From assembly GCF_003443615.1 (NCBI RefSeq), contig NZ_CP031967.1, forward strand, positions 3,782,001 to 3,846,000: a DNA stretch of 64,000 bases. Reading direction: 5' to 3'. Shown in pieces: positions 52,995 to 62,627 of the stretch (position 1 is the stretch's first letter; the number at the start of each line of letters is the position of its first letter). The translations under genes were made by a program, and so were the position numbers. The notes below the pieces were generated by a model. That model was not told the DNA's origin. It worked only from the letters and a program-made list of their open reading frames with translations, and searched no databases. The stretch is from Alteromonas sp. BL110 (lineage in GTDB: Bacteria > Pseudomonadota > Gammaproteobacteria > Enterobacterales > Alteromonadaceae).

Positions 52995-55349
52995 GTGGCA
53001 ATTTCTGGAGCATTGACTAGCGAAGTCGAGAGAATATCTATTCTCAAAAGGTTAGCGCTACTAGATACGCCTAATGAAGAGCGTTTTGATCGCATTACTA
53101 GGTTAGCAAGTAGCGTACTTAATTGCCGGTTCGCAACGATCACGCTTATCGACACCGACAGACAATGGTTTAAATCCTCGTTCAATATTGATCTAAAGGA
53201 ATCCGCACGCGATATTGCCTTTTGTAGTCATACCATCTATGAAACTGGCCCATTTATTGTCCCAGACACACAAAAAGATCCGCGCTTTAAAGATAATCCA
53301 TTTGTTCTAGGTGAACCCCATATTCGCTTTTACGCAGGAATAAGGCTTATTGTAGATGGTTGTGCTGTAGGCACTTTATGTGTACTTGATACAAAGCCAC
53401 ATGACTTAAGTGAAAATCAACTTTTTCAACTTGAAAAACTAGCTGAACTCGCGAACGCAGAGATTTGTAGAGAAGAACACACAGAGCTATCAAAGCAAAT
53501 TACTGAGTACCAAGACCGACTTGAGCAAACGCAAAAACTCACGCGGGTTAGAAGTACTATTCTCGAAAAAGTAGTAAATGCGGAATCTCTCCACAGTGTT
53601 CTTTTCGATATTGTTGATGCTATTGAAGGAGAATACCCCAACAAGCGTTGTAGTATTTTGCTGCTGCAAGAGGGCAAGCTAAGAAAAGGTGCAGCGCCAT
53701 CATTACCTGAATTCTATAACGATGCCATAGACGGTCTTCAAATTGGGCATGGTGTAGGATCGTGTGGCAATGCAGCAGCGACCAATAGTCCCACAGTTGT
53801 GGAAGACATTAGTACACACCCCTATTGGGATGGTTTCCACAAATTGGCTGCAAAAGCGGGATTAGCGTCTTGCTGGTCTCAACCTATCAGAGGGGCAAAT
53901 GGAAATGTAATCGGTACCTTCGCTGTCTATCATAGTTATAAGGCGATACCGACCCCTGAAGAAGTTATCCTGATAGAACAATTTGCACATATTGCAAGCA
54001 TAGCGATAGAGCGAGATATAGCTAACGACCTTATTTGGAACCAAGCCAATTACGATACGCTTACGGGTCTACCGAATAGAAACCTCATGCTTGATCATCT
54101 CGACTTAGCGATTAAGGCAGCTAAGAGAGAAAATGACAAGGTCGCCGTTCTTTTTCTGGACCTCGATAACTTTAAAGATATAAATGATACGCTCGGACAC
54201 GATGTAGGCGATGAGCTTTTAAAAGATTGTGCTAAGCGCTTGAAGCAAAACGTACGCGCCAATGATACGGTTTCTAGGCTGGGTGGCGATGAATTTGTCC
54301 TCATTTTGAGTAGTATCAATAACTTAAGTTCAGTGGACGATATAATACAGAAGCTTCTCGAAGTGATAGCTGAGCCATTTCTTATCGATGTAGAGCGGGT
54401 GCATACTAGCGGTAGTTTAGGGGTAACTTTATATCCAGATGATGCTGATAATACTAAGGATTTGTTGAAGTATGCTGATCAAGCCATGTACAAAGCGAAA
54501 GCCTCTGGGAAAAATAGTTACAAATACTATACCCTAGACATGCATGAAGCAGCGGTAAAACGGCTCTCTCTTTTAAATGACCTCCGTTATGCTGTTAAAA
54601 ACAATGAACTTTTCGTTGAATACCAGCCTATAACGACACTTAGCAATGGTCAGATTTTAAAGGCAGAGGCTTTGCTTCGATGGCAGCATCCTCAAAAAGG
54701 GCGAATCCCGCCCGACGAATTTATACCTTTAGCTGAAGAGTCTGGCTTAATTATTGAAATAAGCGACTGGGTTTTTAATGAAGTGTGCAGGAATGTAAAG
54801 TATTGGCAGTCGCAATATCGCCGTGATCTTCAAATCAGTATCAATACATCACCTAGTCATTATTTTCATCAAGAGTCGAATATTACTGACTGGCTTAACA
54901 GATTGCTTGAAATGAATATTTCAGCGAGGTCGATTCTACTTGAGGTGACAGAAAACCTTTTAATGAAGGCTGACGCAGAGGTCTCTAGAAAGTTGTTTCA
55001 GTTTAGGCAAGCTGGTGTTGGTATAGCCCTTGACGATTTTGGTACGGGGTATTCTTCCATTTCTTATCTGAAAAAGTTTCCTACCGATTTTATAAAAATC
55101 GACAAAAGCTTTGTTAAAACGATGACAGATGTAAGTAACGATAAAGTACTTTGTGAAGCTATTATCATTATGGCTAAAAAGCTTGGAATTAAGGTTGTTG
55201 CAGAGGGCATTGAGACCCGAGAGCAATTTGAAATTCTCAAAGGAATGGAATGTGACTATGGGCAAGGCTATTATATAGCGAGACCTATGAGTAAGCTCGA
55301 CTTCGAATCACTTCTAAAGGCAACTAGCACCGTGAGCAGTGCTAGTTGA
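52995..55349 (+). CDS. GAF-GAF-GGDEF-EAL cyclic di-GMP protein
   Basis: A 784-residue cytosolic signalling protein. Two GAF-like sensory domains (about 20-160 and 190-345; the second has VGSCGNAAATNSPTVVEDI) precede a GGDEF domain with intact GGDEF at 430-434 and an EAL domain with intact EALLRW from Glu558, DDFGTGYSSISYL and EGIET. Both cyclase and phosphodiesterase motifs look complete, so it may do either. The I-site RxxD is not obvious. GTG at 52995 is chosen: GGAG lies six bases upstream of it, whereas the TTG at 52983 has none. Confidence 0.88.
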   Translation: MAISGALTSEVERISILKRLALLDTPNEERFDRITRLASSVLNCRFATITLIDTDRQWFKSSFNIDLKESARDIAFCSHTIYETGPFIVPDTQKDPRFKDNPFVLGEPHIRFYAGIRLIVDGCAVGTLCVLDTKPHDLSENQLFQLEKLAELANAEICREEHTELSKQITEYQDRLEQTQKLTRVRSTILEKVVNAESLHSVLFDIVDAIEGEYPNKRCSILLLQEGKLRKGAAPSLPEFYNDAIDGLQIGHGVGSCGNAAATNSPTVVEDISTHPYWDGFHKLAAKAGLASCWSQPIRGANGNVIGTFAVYHSYKAIPTPEEVILIEQFAHIASIAIERDIANDLIWNQANYDTLTGLPNRNLMLDHLDLAIKAAKRENDKVAVLFLDLDNFKDINDTLGHDVGDELLKDCAKRLKQNVRANDTVSRLGGDEFVLILSSINNLSSVDDIIQKLLEVIAEPFLIDVERVHTSGSLGVTLYPDDADNTKDLLKYADQAMYKAKASGKNSYKYYTLDMHEAAVKRLSLLNDLRYAVKNNELFVEYQPITTLSNGQILKAEALLRWQHPQKGRIPPDEFIPLAEESGLIIEISDWVFNEVCRNVKYWQSQYRRDLQISINTSPSHYFHQESNITDWLNRLLEMNISARSILLEVTENLLMKADAEVSRKLFQFRQAGVGIALDDFGTGYSSISYLKKFPTDFIKIDKSFVKTMTDVSNDKVLCEAIIIMAKKLGIKVVAEGIETREQFEILKGMECDYGQGYYIARPMSKLDFESLLKATSTVSSAS

Positions 55350-55372
55350 TATATCAAGCTGTACGCCACTAG

Positions 55373-56470
55373 CTAGGATAGCGTAGCTAGAGCCTTTCCA
55401 GAGTACTGTTCTAGTTCCTCAGTGCGGTTGTCTTTAATCTTGTTAGCCCAATTGGGGTCTTGTAACAAGGCTCTTCCAACGGCAACCAAGTCAAATTCTC
55501 CGCCGTTAAGTCTCTCGAGTAAATCATCAACAGCTCGGGTGCTAGAGTCTTGCCCTTTAAACGCGCCAAAGAAGTCATCATTAAGCCCCACTGACCCTAC
55601 GGTAATTGTTGGTTTTCCTGTTATCTTCTTTGTCCAGCCCGCAAGGTTCAGCTCACTACCTTCAAACTCATTTTCCCAATAACGGCGCTGAGAACAGTGA
55701 AAAATATCTACGCCTGCATCACTTAAAGGAAGTAGAAACTGCTCAAGTTCCTGGGGTGTATGTGCTAAGCGAGCGGTGTAGTCTTGCTGTTTCCATTGTG
55801 AGTAGCGTAGCACGATTGGGAAATCGGGTCCGGTGGCATCGCGTATGGCTTTAATTATTTCCACTGCAAACCGACCGCGGTTTTCCATACTACCGCCCCA
55901 GCTATCAGTACGCTGATTGGTTCCCTCCCAAAAGAATTGGTCGATTAGATAACCATGTGCTCCGTGAATTTCTATTCCATCCATGCCAATTGTCTTAGCA
56001 TCTGCTGCGGCTTGAGCAAAGGCAGATATTACAGATTCGATATGGTTAACTGTCATTGGTTCAGCACCCTGTTTTCCGGGTTTGAACAGTCCCGACGGAC
56101 CCGCGCTTGGAAGCTCGGGGTAGGGCGCTTTTTCTGCAACTCGAGCCATACCTACGTGCCATAGTTGTGGCATTATTTTCCCGCCTACACTGTGAACTTC
56201 ATTAACCACATTTTTCCAACCGGCTAGGGCTGCCTCGCCGTGAAACTGAGGAATATTAGCGTCCATTGTGGCGACCTTGTCGTTAACTGTGGTGCCCTCA
56301 GTGATAATTAGCCCGGTGCCACCTTGGGCACGACGTTTATAGTAACCTGCCACGTCATTGGTAGGGACACCGTTTGGCGAAAACTGGCGAGTCATAGGCG
56401 CCATAACAATGCGATTAGTTAAAGTTAGGTTGCCTTGTGAATAAGGCTTAAACAGTGCGTTTGCTGCCAT
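55373..56470 (-). CDS. NADH:flavin oxidoreductase of the old yellow enzyme family
   Basis: A 365-residue FMN TIM-barrel protein: LFKPYSQGNLTLTNRIVMAPMTR at the start, GLIITEGTTV, QLWHVGMA, GMDGIEIHGAHGYLIDQFFWEGTNQRTD with the conserved His/His-type substrate residues, and DLVAVGRALLQDPNW for FMN phosphate. Such enzymes reduce activated alkenes; physiological substrate unknown. Confidence 0.9.
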   Translation of the reverse strand: MAANALFKPYSQGNLTLTNRIVMAPMTRQFSPNGVPTNDVAGYYKRRAQGGTGLIITEGTTVNDKVATMDANIPQFHGEAALAGWKNVVNEVHSVGGKIMPQLWHVGMARVAEKAPYPELPSAGPSGLFKPGKQGAEPMTVNHIESVISAFAQAAADAKTIGMDGIEIHGAHGYLIDQFFWEGTNQRTDSWGGSMENRGRFAVEIIKAIRDATGPDFPIVLRYSQWKQQDYTARLAHTPQELEQFLLPLSDAGVDIFHCSQRRYWENEFEGSELNLAGWTKKITGKPTITVGSVGLNDDFFGAFKGQDSSTRAVDDLLERLNGGEFDLVAVGRALLQDPNWANKIKDNRTEELEQYSGKALATLS

Positions 56471-56862
56471 TTTTTATCTCTAGTTTTTTAATTTGTTTTC
56501 AGATACTACTGGCAAGGTAGGTTAAGTCAATTTTCAAATGTTGATAGTAAGACATAAGTAAAAGTGAAGTGCGGAGTTAATCTGAAGAGGCGTTCACATT
56601 TTTCTGAGCCATGATAAATAAGGGTACAGACCTGGGCATAAATATCACTGCCTAAATGCTTATCAACGCAAGGCATTTGCTAATCAGATGGTTATGCTTC
56701 ACCGATATCAAGACGTTAGCAAAAACGTTAATATTAAAAAGATGAGCTTTATAACGTTAAAATGTTTCCAATAGGTTTAGATTAACAAAAAGCCTAAACA
56801 AATTGCTATTAGCCAAAGACAACAAGGTTGATGCTTTAAAAAATTATCGAAGAAGGAAGAAA
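56471..56862. other. Gene-free stretch before the DUF2164 gene
   Basis: 392 bp with no supported gene. It contains an imperfect palindrome at 56635-56698 with GCATAA/TTATGC ends and AAATGC/GCATTT inner arms, which recalls an attC but lacks the AAC core on one side. Promoters for both flanking genes are expected here. Confidence 0.4.
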
Positions 56863-57105
56863 ATGAGTGATATCGCATTTACCCGTGAGGAAAAAGACGC
56901 ATTGGTTACTAAACTGCAACGATATTTTGATAATGAGTTAGGTGTGGAACTGGGTCAATTCGACGGAGAGTTTCTTCTTGATTTCATTAGCAAAGAAATG
57001 GGCGCATCGTTTTATAACAAAGGCGTAAACGACGCACGAGCCGTTGTTGCAACGCGCTTACAGGTCATTGATGAAGAATTATACGCCATCGAAAAAGTGC
57101 TGTAG
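56863..57105 (+). CDS. DUF2164 family protein
   Basis: An 80-residue protein: FTREEKDALVTKLQRYFDNELGVELGQFDGEFLLDFISKEMGASFYNKGVNDARAV follows the DUF2164 pattern, small helical proteins of unknown function. GAAGGAAG before the ATG at 56863 sets the start; a longer frame from 56803 is unlikely. Confidence 0.85.
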   Translation: MSDIAFTREEKDALVTKLQRYFDNELGVELGQFDGEFLLDFISKEMGASFYNKGVNDARAVVATRLQVIDEELYAIEKVL

Positions 57106-57203
57106 ATAACTGTAAAGTAACTTGCTAAAAAGAGAGGGTACAAGGCCAGTGGTTGATACGGCGAGGCTGGGGCGTAGACTGCTCTATAAATGAGCACGAA
57201 ACA

Positions 57204-57476
57204 TTATAGCGGAACTTTTATCTTTACCGGGCACTTAGCTACGCAGCAACATGGAAGAATTTCATCGTCGTCAATGAAGGCGAGGGGATCGGTGGTATAC
57301 TCAACTTCGCCTTCAATAAGCTTTGTACGGCATGCACCGCAAAACCCTTCACGACAATGATAGTGAATATTGACGCCCGCTGATTCAAGGGCGCTCAAGA
57401 TAGTGATATCAGAGGGGGCAATAATCGACCCCACATCGACAACGTCGATGCGGAGTGATTTATCGTTACTGCTCAT
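57204..57476 (-). CDS. yfaE: 2Fe-2S ferredoxin YfaE, ribonucleotide reductase cofactor maintenance
   Basis: A 90-residue plant-type ferredoxin: HCREGFCGACRTKL gives Cys41, Cys46 and Cys49; the last ligand comes from the ILPCCCVAKCP segment. In E. coli YfaE reduces the diferric site of NrdB to restore its tyrosyl radical. It lies 12 nt after nrdB, as in E. coli. Confidence 0.93.
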   Translation of the reverse strand: MSSNDKSLRIDVVDVGSIIAPSDITILSALESAGVNIHYHCREGFCGACRTKLIEGEVEYTTDPLAFIDDDEILPCCCVAKCPVKIKVPL

Positions 57477-57488
57477 TAAGCTGTAGTT

Positions 57489-58619
57489 TTACAGCTCGAA
57501 ATCAGCAAAGTCGTCTTCGCTTACTGCAGAGTCAATCTGACCAACTAGGTAAGAGCTGATTTCAGACTCTTGAGGTGCCACTTGTACATTGTCTGAATTC
57601 AGATAGTTATTCATCCAAGGAAGTGGGTTACTGCTAATCTCAAACGGTGTGTCTAAGCCAATTGCCGACATACGCTGATTCGCAATGTACTCAACATATT
57701 GGCAAAGAATTTCTTTGTTAAGGCCAATCATCGAACCGTTTTGGAACAGATAGTCAGCCCATTGCTTTTCTTGCTCTACTGCATTCATGAAGATAGCGCG
57801 GGCTTCTTCTTTACACTCTTCTGCTATTTGTGCCATTTCAGGGTCATCTTTACCCTTGGCCCATAAGTTTAGAATGTGTTGGGTTGAAGATAAGTGAAGG
57901 TTCTCATCACGCGCAATTAGTCGAATGATTTTCGAGTTACCTTCCATCAATTTACGCTCAGCGAAGGCGAACGTACAAGCAAAAGAAACGTAGAAACGGA
58001 TTGCTTCAAGTGCATTTACCGAGTTCATACATAGGTAGAGTTTCTTTTTAAGCTCGTACATATTAATCGTGTGTGCGACACCATTAACAGTATGAACACC
58101 TTCCCCCTGTGTTTGCCAAAGCTGAGTGGCGAAAATGAGATCATCATAATACTTCGAGATATCAGCAGCACGACGCTTAATCTCGTCATTTACAACGATA
58201 TCTTCGAATATTTCACTCGGGTCTGAGAACAAATTGCGCAAAATATGGGTATATGAACGCGAGTGGATAGTCTCAAAGAAAGACCATGTCTCAACCCATG
58301 TTTCTAACTCTGGTAGCGAGATAATAGGCAAGAAAGCAATATTCGGGCTACGACCTTGTACCGAGTCCAAAAGGGTCTGGTATTTTAGGTTTGATATGAA
58401 GATGTGCTTTTCTGGGTCGGTTAATTTTTGAAAATCGACACGGTCGCGTGAAACGTCAACTTCTTCAGGGCGCCAAAAGAAGCTTATTTGTTTCTCAATA
58501 AGCTTTTCGAAGATGGCATGCTTTTGCTGATCGTAGCGTGCAACGTTAACGGGATTACCGAAAAACATCGGCTCGATCAATGGATTAGTACTTTGCTGAT
58601 TAAACGTAGTGTATTTCAT
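57489..58619 (-). CDS. nrdB: Ribonucleoside-diphosphate reductase class Ia beta subunit
   Basis: A 376-residue diiron protein that holds the tyrosyl radical used by Nrd[58 protein letters not shown] with iron ligands, and [21 protein letters not shown] with a further ligand set are conserved. The C-terminal tail ending DDFADFEL is the NrdA-docking peptide. It lies about 125 nt after nrdA. Confidence 0.97.
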   Translation of the reverse strand: MKYTTFNQQSTNPLIEPMFFGNPVNVARYDQQKHAIFEKLIEKQISFFWRPEEVDVSRDRVDFQKLTDPEKHIFISNLKYQTLLDSVQGRSPNIAFLPIISLPELETWVETWSFFETIHSRSYTHILRNLFSDPSEIFEDIVVNDEIKRRAADISKYYDDLIFATQLWQTQGEGVHTVNGVAHTINMYELKKKLYLCMNSVNALEAIRFYVSFACTFAFAERKLMEGNSKIIRLIARDENLHLSSTQHILNLWAKGKDDPEMAQIAEECKEEARAIFMNAVEQEKQWADYLFQNGSMIGLNKEILCQYVEYIANQRMSAIGLDTPFEISSNPLPWMNNYLNSDNVQVAPQESEISSYLVGQIDSAVSEDDFADFEL

Positions 58620-58746
58620 GATGGCCTAACTAAAAACTTAGTGATTAACGCGTATTATTGTTTGTGTTCTTGCTGCGAAACGTTAATGGCAGGTGTTGCT
58701 GCAAAATCCTTTTGCGAACCTGCCATTTTTGCAAAGAGTGCGTGTT

Positions 58747-61068
58747 CTAGATTTTACACGCACCGCCTGCACAATCATCGTCTTCCTCTACCACAACTTC
58801 TTCTTGACGTGGCATAGGCTCGTTTGCTTTAGCGTCTAGCGCTGAGGTGTCTGAGGCACCGTCACGAGTGTTATGATAATAAAGTGTCTTAACACCAAGC
58901 TTATACGTAGTAAGAAGGTCTTTAAGCAGAAGCTTCATTGGTACCTTATTACCTTCATAACGGCTTGGATCGTAATTGGTATTTGCAGAGATAGTTTGGT
59001 CGATAAACTTCTGCATGATACCAACAAGTTGAAGGTAGCCATCGTTAGAAGGGATATCCCAAAGTAACTCGTATTTATCTCTTAATGTTTCGTACTCAGG
59101 TACAACTTGCTTAAGTACACCGTCTTTACTCGACTTAATGCTGATGAACCCACGTGGTGGCTCAATACCGTTGGTCGCATTAGAGATCTGCGAAGATGTC
59201 TCTGAAGGCATTAATGCAGATAGTGTAGAGTTACGCAGACCGTGAGTCTTGATTTCTTCGCGAAGTGCATCCCAATCGTAATGAAGGGGTTCATTACACA
59301 CGCTATCAAGGTCTTTTTTGTAGCTATCAATTGGCATGATGCCTTGCGAGTAAGTAGTTTCATTAAACTTAGGACACGCACCTTTCTCTTTAGCTAGGTT
59401 GTTCGACGCTTTAAGTAGATAGTACTGCATTGCTTCAAACGTGCGGTGAACCAAACCGTTCGCGCTGTGATCTGAATATTTAACACCGTTCTTAGCAAGG
59501 TAGTAAGCAAAGTTGATAACACCAACACCCAGAGTACGACGGCCCATAGTTGCATTGTACGCAGCAGGAACAGGGTAGTCTTGATAATCAAGTAGATTAT
59601 CAAGCGCACGTACCGCAAGGTCGGCAAGCTCTTCAAACTCATCAACTGACTCAATCGCACCTAAGTTAAATGCAGACAGCGTACAAAGGGCAATTTCACC
59701 GTTTTCATCATTAACGTGCTGAAGCGGCTTAGTTGGTAGCGCAATTTCAAGGCACAGGTTGCTCTGACGAACTGGCGCAACTTCTGGGTTGAACGGGCTG
59801 TGCGTATTACAGTGGTCAACGTTTTGAAGGTAAATACGACCTGTGCTTGCACGCTCTTGCATGAACAAGCTAAACAGTTCCATTGCCTTAATTTGCTTCT
59901 TGCGGATACTGTCGTCGTTTTCATATTTAACGTACAGTTCTTCGAATTTGTCTTGGTCAGCGAAGAACGCATCATAAAGACCAGGAACGTCAGATGGGCT
60001 AAACAATGAAATGTAGCCATCTTTCATCATGCGCTGGTACATTAGCTTGTTGAACTGAACGCCGTAGTCTAAGTGACGTACACGGTTTTCTTCTACACCG
60101 CGGTTATTCTTAAGCACTAGCAGAGATTCAACTTCCATATGCCAGATAGGGTAGAACAACGTAGCCGCACCACCACGAACGCCACCTTGTGAACAGCTTT
60201 TCACTGCAGTTTGGAAGTATTTGTAAAACGGAATACAGCCTGTGTGGAACGCTTCACCACCGCGAATAGGGCTGCCAAGTGCACGAATGCGCCCCGCATT
60301 CACACCAATGCCCGCGCGCTGGCTTACATATTTCACGATTGCACTAGCCGTGGCGTTGATTGAATCTAGGCTGTCGCCTGTTTCAATAAGTACGCATGAG
60401 CTGAACTGACGCGTTGGCGTTCGTACACCGGCCATAATTGGGGTAGGTAGCGACAGCTTAAACGTTGATGCAGCATCGTAGAAACGACGGATGTAATCCA
60501 TGCGCGTCGCTTTGTCGTAGTTCGCGAAAAGGCAAGCCGCTACTAAAATATAAAGGAACTGGGCACTTTCATAAATTTCGCCAGTAACGCGGTTTTGAAC
60601 TAAATACTTACCTTCAAGTTGCTTAACCGCAGCATAACTGAAGTTCATATCGCGCCAATGGTCGATATACGTTTCCATCTCTGCGAATTCTTCAGGCGTG
60701 TAGTCTTCAAGTAAATGTTTGTCGTACTTACCCAAATCTACCATTTTTCCAACGTGTTCAAGCAACGCTGGCGGCTCAAATTGCCCGTACGCTTTTTTAC
60801 GAAGATGGAAAATAGCCAAACGCGCAGCCAAGTACTGGTAGTCTGGCGCATCAGTAGAGATCAGGTCAGCCGCTGACTTAATCAGTGTTTCGTGGATCTC
60901 GCTGGTATTAATGCCGTCATAGAACTGAATTTGCGCTTTTATTTCAACTTGTGAAACAGAAACGTTGTTTAATCCCTTGGCTGCCCATGTAACGACTTTG
61001 TGGATTTTTTCTAAGTCGATGGACTCTTTTTCACCGTTTCGTTTGGTGACGAATAAGTTGTTGTTCAT
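58747..61068 (-). CDS. nrdA: Ribonucleoside-diphosphate reductase class Ia alpha subunit
   Basis: A 773-residue enzyme from the ATG at 61068, close to the E. coli length of 761. An N-terminal ATP-cone (NLFVTKRNGEKESIDLEKIHKVVTWAAKGL) controls activity; catalytic parts include SSCVLIETGDSLDSINATASAIVKYVSQRAGIGVNAG and NLCLEIALPTKPL with the active-site Cys; the C-terminus DDCAGGACKI carries the redox Cys pair. It reduces ribonucleotides to deoxyribonucleotides. The frame stays open 40 codons further up, with in-frame ATGs at 61161 and 61158, but the family starts here; the ribosome site is weak for each. Confidence 0.93.
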   Translation of the reverse strand: MNNNLFVTKRNGEKESIDLEKIHKVVTWAAKGLNNVSVSQVEIKAQIQFYDGINTSEIHETLIKSAADLISTDAPDYQYLAARLAIFHLRKKAYGQFEPPALLEHVGKMVDLGKYDKHLLEDYTPEEFAEMETYIDHWRDMNFSYAAVKQLEGKYLVQNRVTGEIYESAQFLYILVAACLFANYDKATRMDYIRRFYDAASTFKLSLPTPIMAGVRTPTRQFSSCVLIETGDSLDSINATASAIVKYVSQRAGIGVNAGRIRALGSPIRGGEAFHTGCIPFYKYFQTAVKSCSQGGVRGGAATLFYPIWHMEVESLLVLKNNRGVEENRVRHLDYGVQFNKLMYQRMMKDGYISLFSPSDVPGLYDAFFADQDKFEELYVKYENDDSIRKKQIKAMELFSLFMQERASTGRIYLQNVDHCNTHSPFNPEVAPVRQSNLCLEIALPTKPLQHVNDENGEIALCTLSAFNLGAIESVDEFEELADLAVRALDNLLDYQDYPVPAAYNATMGRRTLGVGVINFAYYLAKNGVKYSDHSANGLVHRTFEAMQYYLLKASNNLAKEKGACPKFNETTYSQGIMPIDSYKKDLDSVCNEPLHYDWDALREEIKTHGLRNSTLSALMPSETSSQISNATNGIEPPRGFISIKSSKDGVLKQVVPEYETLRDKYELLWDIPSNDGYLQLVGIMQKFIDQTISANTNYDPSRYEGNKVPMKLLLKDLLTTYKLGVKTLYYHNTRDGASDTSALDAKANEPMPRQEEVVVEEDDDCAGGACKI

Positions 61069-61369
61069 GTTACTGGCCGTTTGTCTGTTAGCGCTTGATG
61101 CGTGGGCTATCTGTTGCCCATTTTCGTTTTTAATTTTAAATGTGAATGTCTTTATCATCATTGGCTCACGCCAGATAAAAACACACACAAAAAAAGCGGC
61201 CTAAACTAATACCGCGAGGTATTGTAGTAGAGACTGCTCATTAAATTCTGTACTGCTTTTTTATATTTTCAGCGAGATTGTTGTTTCAAACTATCAGTGG
61301 TGCCCCAAAAACAGTTTGTCGTTAGTAGAGATCCCGAAAAGTTAACTATGGGATCCCGCGCTGAATTAA

Positions 61370-61417
61370 ACACAAGATAGTGAGGTTTCGTCTTGAATGC
61401 AACCCAATATCTGGTGG
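61370..61417 (-). promoter_or_regulatory. NrdR-like box pair, proximal
   Basis: Boxes at 61370-61385 (ACACAAGATAGTGAGG) and 61402-61417 (ACCCAATATCTGGTGG) resemble the NrdR consensus acaCwATATaTwGtgt, each with a few mismatches. Their starts are 32 bp apart, three helical turns, exactly as in the distal pair. Confidence 0.5.
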
Positions 61418-61568
61418 TATTTCAAGCACTCAATCTGGCATGAAATTTATGTTAGTAACAACTAACTTTTTAGCGTTCTACAAGCGTAAAATATCTGGAA
61501 TGCAAGCATTTTAAATAAAATCTTAAGCACAAAAATTAATTTATTCTTAGAATTCAATTTTTATACAG

Positions 61569-61616
61569 ACACGATATATGGTGTTTAAAATATCGCCGCA
61601 GCCCAATATATAGTGT
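61569..61616 (-). promoter_or_regulatory. NrdR box pair, distal
   Basis: ACACGATATATGGTGT at 61569-61584 and GCCCAATATATAGTGT at 61601-61616 are close matches to the NrdR box, with a 32-bp repeat distance. NrdR represses class I, II and III reductase genes by binding such paired boxes. The second box ends 5 nt before the ubiG stop codon. The whole gap from 61069 to 61620 shows no other gene. Confidence 0.75.
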
Positions 61617-61620
61617 TAAA

Positions 61621-62325
61621 TTAACTTTGCGCTACTGTATATAGTAAGTAGTTTACGTCTACGTTATTAGACGAAAGATAAAAGCCTTGCGAAATTGGGT
61701 CCATGTGCAGACCCGTCATGTCGCGCGGAAGCAAACCTGCTTGATCTGTCATCGCCATAAGTTCCGAAGGCTTTATAAACTTACCGTGATCGTGGGTGCC
61801 CTTTGGTACCAATTTAAGAATGTATTCCGCGCCCAGGATCCCCATCAGATATGACTTCAAGTTTCTGTTAAGTGTGGAAAAGAAAACATGGCCGCCAGGT
61901 TTAACCAACTTAGCGCAGGCCATAACAACAGATGCTGGGTCGGGCACATGCTCTAACATTTCCATACAGGTTACTACATCAAACTTGCCTGCGTTCGTCT
62001 GTGCAAATGCTTCAGCCGTAGAGCAGACGTAGTCAACTTTAATACCAGACTCTAAACCGTGAAGCTTGGCCACTTCTAACGACGCTTCTGCCATATCTAA
62101 ACCCGTAACTATTGCTCCAGCACGGGCCATAGATTCTGCCAGAATGCCGCCACCACAACCGATGTCCACGACTTCTTTGTCAAATAAACCTTCGCTGTGT
62201 TGGTTAATAAAGTCCAGACGGAGTGGGTTAATAAGGTGTAATGGCTTGAATTCGCCTTCTGGATCCCACCAGCGAGAAGCAAGTTCAGAGAATTTGTTGA
62301 TTTCTTGTTGATCGACGTTCGTCAT
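61621..62325 (-). CDS. ubiG: 3-demethylubiquinone 3-O-methyltransferase
   Basis: A 234-residue SAM methyltransferase: [43 protein letters not shown] (motif I and II) and [33 protein letters not shown] are UbiG blocks. It performs both O-methylations of ubiquinone synthesis. The gyrA-ubiG-nrdA order matches E. coli. Confidence 0.96.
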   Translation of the reverse strand: MTNVDQQEINKFSELASRWWDPEGEFKPLHLINPLRLDFINQHSEGLFDKEVVDIGCGGGILAESMARAGAIVTGLDMAEASLEVAKLHGLESGIKVDYVCSTAEAFAQTNAGKFDVVTCMEMLEHVPDPASVVMACAKLVKPGGHVFFSTLNRNLKSYLMGILGAEYILKLVPKGTHDHGKFIKPSELMAMTDQAGLLPRDMTGLHMDPISQGFYLSSNNVDVNYLLYTVAQS

Positions 62326-62627
62326 TAGTAAAACAATCCTTAAGCTATCTCTTTTTAAGATATCGTAAATTCAGGTTGTGTTTCACTGTTTTTAAACAGA
62401 AATAGCTAAATTATAGGAAGGGGTGCGCGAAAAATAATCGCTTGCCTTTTAGTTGATTAATAAGCGTAATTAAGCGCTACATAATTCTGTCATCAAGTGG
62501 TACACTCGAAGCACGATTATGACCCACATAATAACAACAGTGCGCTCCCATGGCTTGCTTTCACAATGATGTGAAGTGAAGCGCTGGATAACGCAGAACA
62601 AACCAAAATAAAGGGATTAAGCAGTTT
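62326..62627. other. Gene-free stretch between ubiG and gyrA
   Basis: About 300 bp between two divergent genes; it must hold both promoters. I see no ORF, terminator or clear operator. AAGGGA about 14 nt before the gyrA ATG is a likely distant ribosome site. Confidence 0.4.

Noticed and set aside
56635..56698. Lone attC-like palindrome with GCATAA/TTATGC ends
   Set aside because: One side lacks the AAC core (AAA instead) and there is no cassette gene beside it; kept only as a note in the gap entry.
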